Of a DNA stretch of 8,358 nt, positions 5,475-8,358 are shown piece by piece; position 1 is the first letter of the stretch; every line of letters begins with the position of its first letter. Source of the stretch: Hyphomicrobiales bacterium (GTDB taxonomy: Bacteria > Pseudomonadota > Alphaproteobacteria > Rhizobiales > Xanthobacteraceae); assembly GCA_016201085.1 (NCBI GenBank), contig JACQDO010000201.1:1-8358 (forward strand), given 5' to 3'. Under the pieces are notes generated by a model. That model was given only the letters and a program-made list of their open reading frames with translations, was not told where the DNA came from and ran no database searches. The position numbers and the translations under genes were made by a program.

Positions 5475-7739
5475 ATGCCTGAAACAGAGCAGACAGAAAG
5501 TCCTCGCTCGCCGACGAATTCGCTGTCCGCGTTTCTATTCGGTGACGGCGTCAGCCTTAACGATCTCGAAGAGCAGGAACGGCGTCGTATCAGGGTCGCG
5601 CAGATCGGTGCCGTGGTTCAGCTCGTTCCGCTGACCATGACGATCAATATTTTGAACGCATCGGTCATCGCCTACGCTTTCTGGGACACAGGGTCCAACA
5701 TATTCCTCGGCTTTTGGGTCCTGATGATCGCGTTACAGGCCGGCATCGCGCTGGTGTCGTGGCGGCAGAAGCGCGACAAGCCACCGACCGGCGCCTCCGC
5801 GCGCGCGGTCCGGCGCGCGGTCCTGCATGCGGCATTGCTCGGGCTGACCTGGGGCGCGGCGCCACTCGCACTTTTTCCTCAGGCCGACACCATTCATCAG
5901 TTGGTGCTTGCCGCCATGGTAGCCGGGATGGCGTCCGGCGGTGCTTTCTGTCTGTCGACGGTGCCGAACGCAGGCCTCGCCTATACGTGGACGCTGGTTT
6001 TGGCGGCCGGCATTGCGCTGCTGGAAACCAACGACAGGATATTTGCCGTCACGGCGTTCATGCTCCTCGTCTACGCGGTGTATGTCTCGCGCAATCTTGT
6101 CGCGCACGGCGTGCTCTTCGCCCGCCATCTGCGCGATCAACTCAAGCTCGAAGCGCAGCGTGAAGTCATCAGTCTTCTGCTCAACGATTTCCAGGAACAC
6201 GCCAGCGACTGGCTGTGGGAAACCGACGCCAAGGGCATGCTTGTCGATGTGTCGGATCGCTTCGCGGAAGCCGCCGGGCAGGCGCCCACCACGCTGCAAG
6301 ACCGCAAATTTATCGAGGTCATCGGCAGCCGCAGTCTATATCGCTCACCCGAGTTGCAGGACATCCGCAAGCGCATGGCCGCCGGCGCTTCGTTCCGCGA
6401 CGTCGTGCTACCGGTAACGCTGGGCAGTGAACGGCGCTACTGGATGCTGTCCGCAAAACCGGTGTTCGACGGCAGCGGCCAGTTAACCGGCTATCACGGC
6501 TTCGGTACCGATGTGACCGACAAGAAGCTGGCGGAAGAACGTATCACCCGTCTCGCCCGCTACGATACGGTGACCGGGCTGCCGAACCGGACGTATTTCC
6601 ATGAAGAGGTCGACCGCATACTGACCGATGCGCGCGAGCGCAACCGGTCGGTCGCGATGTTGTATCTCGATCTCGACCGGTTCAAGTCGATCAATGACAC
6701 CCTCGGCCATCACGTCGGCGACGTTCTGCTCAGCCATGTCGGCAAGCGTCTGCGCGCCTGCGTGCGCGATCGCGACATCGTGGCAAGGCTCGGCGGCGAC
6801 GAGTTCGCCATTCTGCAGTCCTGCGTCGATCAGCCGGTCGACACCATGATCCTTGCACGCCAGATCATCGACGCATTCAAGGTGCCGTTCAGGCTCGATC
6901 ATGGCGATATCGCGATCGGCACCAGCATCGGCATCGCGGCGGCGCCCGGCGACGGATGGTCGGCCGCGGCGATGATGAAGAAGGCCGATATGGCGCTCTA
7001 CAGCGCCAAGGCGGATGGCGCCGGCGTCTATCGCTTCTTCGAGCCGGAGATGGAAGCCTGGGCGCACCGCCGCCGCGCGCTGGAAGAGGGGTTGCGCTCG
7101 GCCCTCGACAACGGCGAGCTGCACCTCGTCTACCAGCCGCTGGTCGACATGAACGGTTGGCGGATCGCCGGCTGCGAGGCGCTGGCGCGCTGGACATCGG
7201 CCGAATGGGGCGCGGTGTCGCCGGCGGAATTCATCCCGGTCGCGGAAGCAACCGGGCTGATCGAACCGATCGGCGAATGGGTGCTGCGCGAAGCGACCAA
7301 GACCGCGCGCCATTGGCCCGCCGACACCGTCGTCGCCGTCAATCTGTCGCCGGTGCAATTCAAGAATCAGAAATTGCTGGCGACCGTGGTTGCCGCCCTG
7401 GCGGAAAGCGGGCTGCCGCCGCACCGTCTCGAGTTGGAAATGACCGAGTCGATTTTCATCGATGGCGGCGAGCAGGCCAAGGAAATATTGAAAAACCTTC
7501 GCACGCTCGGCGTGCGCACCTCGCTCGACGATTTCGGCACCGGCTACTCGTCGCTCAGCTATCTGCTGCGCTTCCCGTTCGACAAGATCAAGATCGACAA
7601 GTCGTTCATCGACGACGTGGCGGCCAAGGACGAGAGCCTGGCGATCATCCACGCCATCGTTGCGCTCGCCGACGCGCTCGGCATGTCGACGACGGCGGAC
7701 CCACGCGCAGTCGAGCGATCCACGCGCCGGAATAACTAA
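5475..7739 (+). CDS. Membrane-bound PAS-GGDEF-EAL c-di-GMP signalling protein with truncated EAL domain
   Basis: The 754-residue protein has about six membrane helices (roughly residues 43-68, 75-95, 113-134, 142-163, 167-184, 187-206). A PAS domain with PAC tail (about 235-355, ending GFGTDVTDKK) follows, then GGDEF (about 357-522) and EAL (about 535-741). The cyclase site GGDEF is intact at 440-444, and the product-inhibition site RxxD (RDRD, 431-434) sits exactly five residues before it, so diguanylate cyclase activity with feedback is expected. The EAL domain keeps E568-A-L, N623, E655, D685-D686 and K706. It ends at TTADPRAVERSTRRNN, where others continue with AEGVE and then QGY, so those catalytic Glu and Gln residues and the last barrel segment are missing. 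Phosphodiesterase activity is therefore doubtful. ATG 5475 has only a weak ribosome site. The gene stands alone, convergent with the aldolase gene. Confidence 0.93.
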   Translation: MPETEQTESPRSPTNSLSAFLFGDGVSLNDLEEQERRRIRVAQIGAVVQLVPLTMTINILNASVIAYAFWDTGSNIFLGFWVLMIALQAGIALVSWRQKRDKPPTGASARAVRRAVLHAALLGLTWGAAPLALFPQADTIHQLVLAAMVAGMASGGAFCLSTVPNAGLAYTWTLVLAAGIALLETNDRIFAVTAFMLLVYAVYVSRNLVAHGVLFARHLRDQLKLEAQREVISLLLNDFQEHASDWLWETDAKGMLVDVSDRFAEAAGQAPTTLQDRKFIEVIGSRSLYRSPELQDIRKRMAAGASFRDVVLPVTLGSERRYWMLSAKPVFDGSGQLTGYHGFGTDVTDKKLAEERITRLARYDTVTGLPNRTYFHEEVDRILTDARERNRSVAMLYLDLDRFKSINDTLGHHVGDVLLSHVGKRLRACVRDRDIVARLGGDEFAILQSCVDQPVDTMILARQIIDAFKVPFRLDHGDIAIGTSIGIAAAPGDGWSAAAMMKKADMALYSAKADGAGVYRFFEPEMEAWAHRRRALEEGLRSALDNGELHLVYQPLVDMNGWRIAGCEALARWTSAEWGAVSPAEFIPVAEATGLIEPIGEWVLREATKTARHWPADTVVAVNLSPVQFKNQKLLATVVAALAESGLPPHRLELEMTESIFIDGGEQAKEILKNLRTLGVRTSLDDFGTGYSSLSYLLRFPFDKIKIDKSFIDDVAAKDESLAIIHAIVALADALGMSTTADPRAVERSTRRNN

Positions 7740-7749
7740 GCGCCGTGTG

Positions 7750-7779
7750 GCCGGCTGAAGGACGCCGGCAGGCGCCTGC
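7750..7779. terminator. GC-rich hairpin pair between convergent genes
   Basis: GCCGGC (7750-7755) pairs with GCCGGC (7764-7769) around TGAAGGAC. Overlapping it by two bases, GCAGGCGCCTGC (7768-7779) is a perfect palindrome. They fill most of the 42-bp gap between the GGDEF-EAL stop and the aldolase stop and could act on both strands. No T-run follows in either direction, so the terminator call is tentative. Confidence 0.4.
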
Positions 7780-7781
7780 GC

Positions 7782-8358
7782 TCAGCCCTTTGCTTTCAGC
7801 GAATTGAACAGGTCGAAGGCGTCCTTCGGCCGCGTGTTCTCGTGCACCACGGCGCCGACCGCCGCGAGCATGGCCTTGGGCGCCGCGGACTGGAAGATGT
7901 TGCGGCCCATGTCGACGCCGGCGGCGCCGCGGCTCACGGCATTATAGGCCATGGTGAGGGCGTCGAGTTCGGGCAATTTCTTGCCGCCGGCCATGACGAT
8001 CGGCACCGGGCACGACGAGGTGACGGTTTCGAAGCCGTCGTCGACGTAATAGGTCTTCACATATTGCGCGCCGAGCTCGGCGATCATGCGGCAGGCGAGG
8101 CGAAAATATTGCGCGTCGCGCACCATGTTTTTGCCGACCGCGGTGACGCCCATCACCGGCATGCCGACGCGTAGGCCGGCGTCGACCAGCCGCGTCATGT
8201 TGTGGATCGAGCGCGTCTCGTGCTCGCCGCCGACGAAGATCTGGATGCCGACGCCGGCGGCGTTGAGCCGCACAGCATCGTCCATGTCCATGGCGATCTG
8301 CTCGTCGGACAATTCCTCGCGCAGGATGCTGGGGCCGCCGCTGGCGCGCAGCACCATC
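7782..8358 (-). CDS. lsrF: LsrF/DhnA-type class I aldolase or thiolase, C-terminal 192 codons (start beyond right edge)
   Basis: The reading frame is open through the right edge. The first visible Met falls in the conserved segment VLRASG, so it is internal and the true start is outside. The sequence follows the LsrF (3-hydroxy-5-phosphonooxypentane-2,4-dione thiolase) pattern closely: [31 protein letters not shown], then [14 protein letters not shown] with the Schiff-base lysine (K101 from the first visible Met). [15 protein letters not shown] and [14 protein letters not shown] follow, which form the phosphate-binding loops of the TIM barrel. LsrF removes an acetyl group from phosphorylated AI-2 in enteric bacteria. 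No other lsr gene is in view, so the substrate here could be another phosphorylated sugar-like compound, and the symbol marks family resemblance only. The C-terminus ends normally ([11 protein letters not shown]). Confidence 0.86.
   Translation of the reverse strand, partial: MVLRASGGPSILREELSDEQIAMDMDDAVRLNAAGVGIQIFVGGEHETRSIHNMTRLVDAGLRVGMPVMGVTAVGKNMVRDAQYFRLACRMIAELGAQYVKTYYVDDGFETVTSSCPVPIVMAGGKKLPELDALTMAYNAVSRGAAGVDMGRNIFQSAAPKAMLAAVGAVVHENTRPKDAFDLFNSLKAKG

Noticed and set aside
6483..7652. 389-codon open frame antisense to the GGDEF-EAL gene
   Set aside because: It is a codon-bias shadow; the sense strand carries intact GGDEF and EAL motifs.
1..8358. CRISPR arrays, tRNA or rRNA genes, transposases, integrases
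   Set aside because: No regularly spaced repeats, cloverleaf-like segments, rRNA stretches, or DDE or tyrosine-recombinase motifs were seen.

Overview
The window looks like chromosome of a GC-rich alphaproteobacterium of the order Hyphomicrobiales, probably near Bradyrhizobium and its relatives. I base this on codon use, on the style of the periplasmic and aminotransferase genes, and on the glutathione S-transferase relic. No single marker gene fixes the taxon. All assignments come from reading motifs; no database was searched.

Layout from left to right. Positions 1-1702 (minus strand) hold a periplasmic pair: an M48 metalloprotease with TPR repeats, then the first 70 codons of a DsbA-family thiol oxidoreductase that runs off the left edge. 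A good sigma-70-like promoter lies just upstream of the protease. Divergent from it, at 1880-3061, is a complete PLP-dependent class I/II aminotransferase. Directly behind it, at 3067-3834, is a patch of much lower GC DNA: an HNH endonuclease reading frame stopped by an amber codon (3427-3429), then an open stretch in the same frame ending in a DUF4258-like domain. The two parts read best as one broken gene. Next, at 3879-4057 on the minus strand, is a frameshifted C-terminal relic of a glutathione S-transferase, then a perfect 11-bp inverted repeat.

Positions 4173-4921 (minus strand) carry a small probable operon: a secreted protein of unknown function and a short RDD-type membrane protein. 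A 553-bp stretch without a convincing gene follows (4922-5474). It contains a strong intrinsic terminator with no obvious gene in front of it, a 12-bp palindrome and a pair of direct repeats. Positions 5475-7739 encode a membrane-bound PAS-GGDEF-EAL protein. Its cyclase half looks intact, but its EAL domain stops before the last catalytic motifs. Convergent with it, from the right edge to 7782, is a partial LsrF/DhnA-type aldolase or thiolase.

The genes do not form one pathway. The protease and DsbA-like protein plausibly work together in envelope protein quality control, and the GGDEF protein makes or senses c-di-GMP. The central stretch 3062-4172 looks like a site of gene gain and decay. 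The most unusual items are the interrupted HNH/DUF4258 gene, the orphan terminator and the truncated EAL domain.
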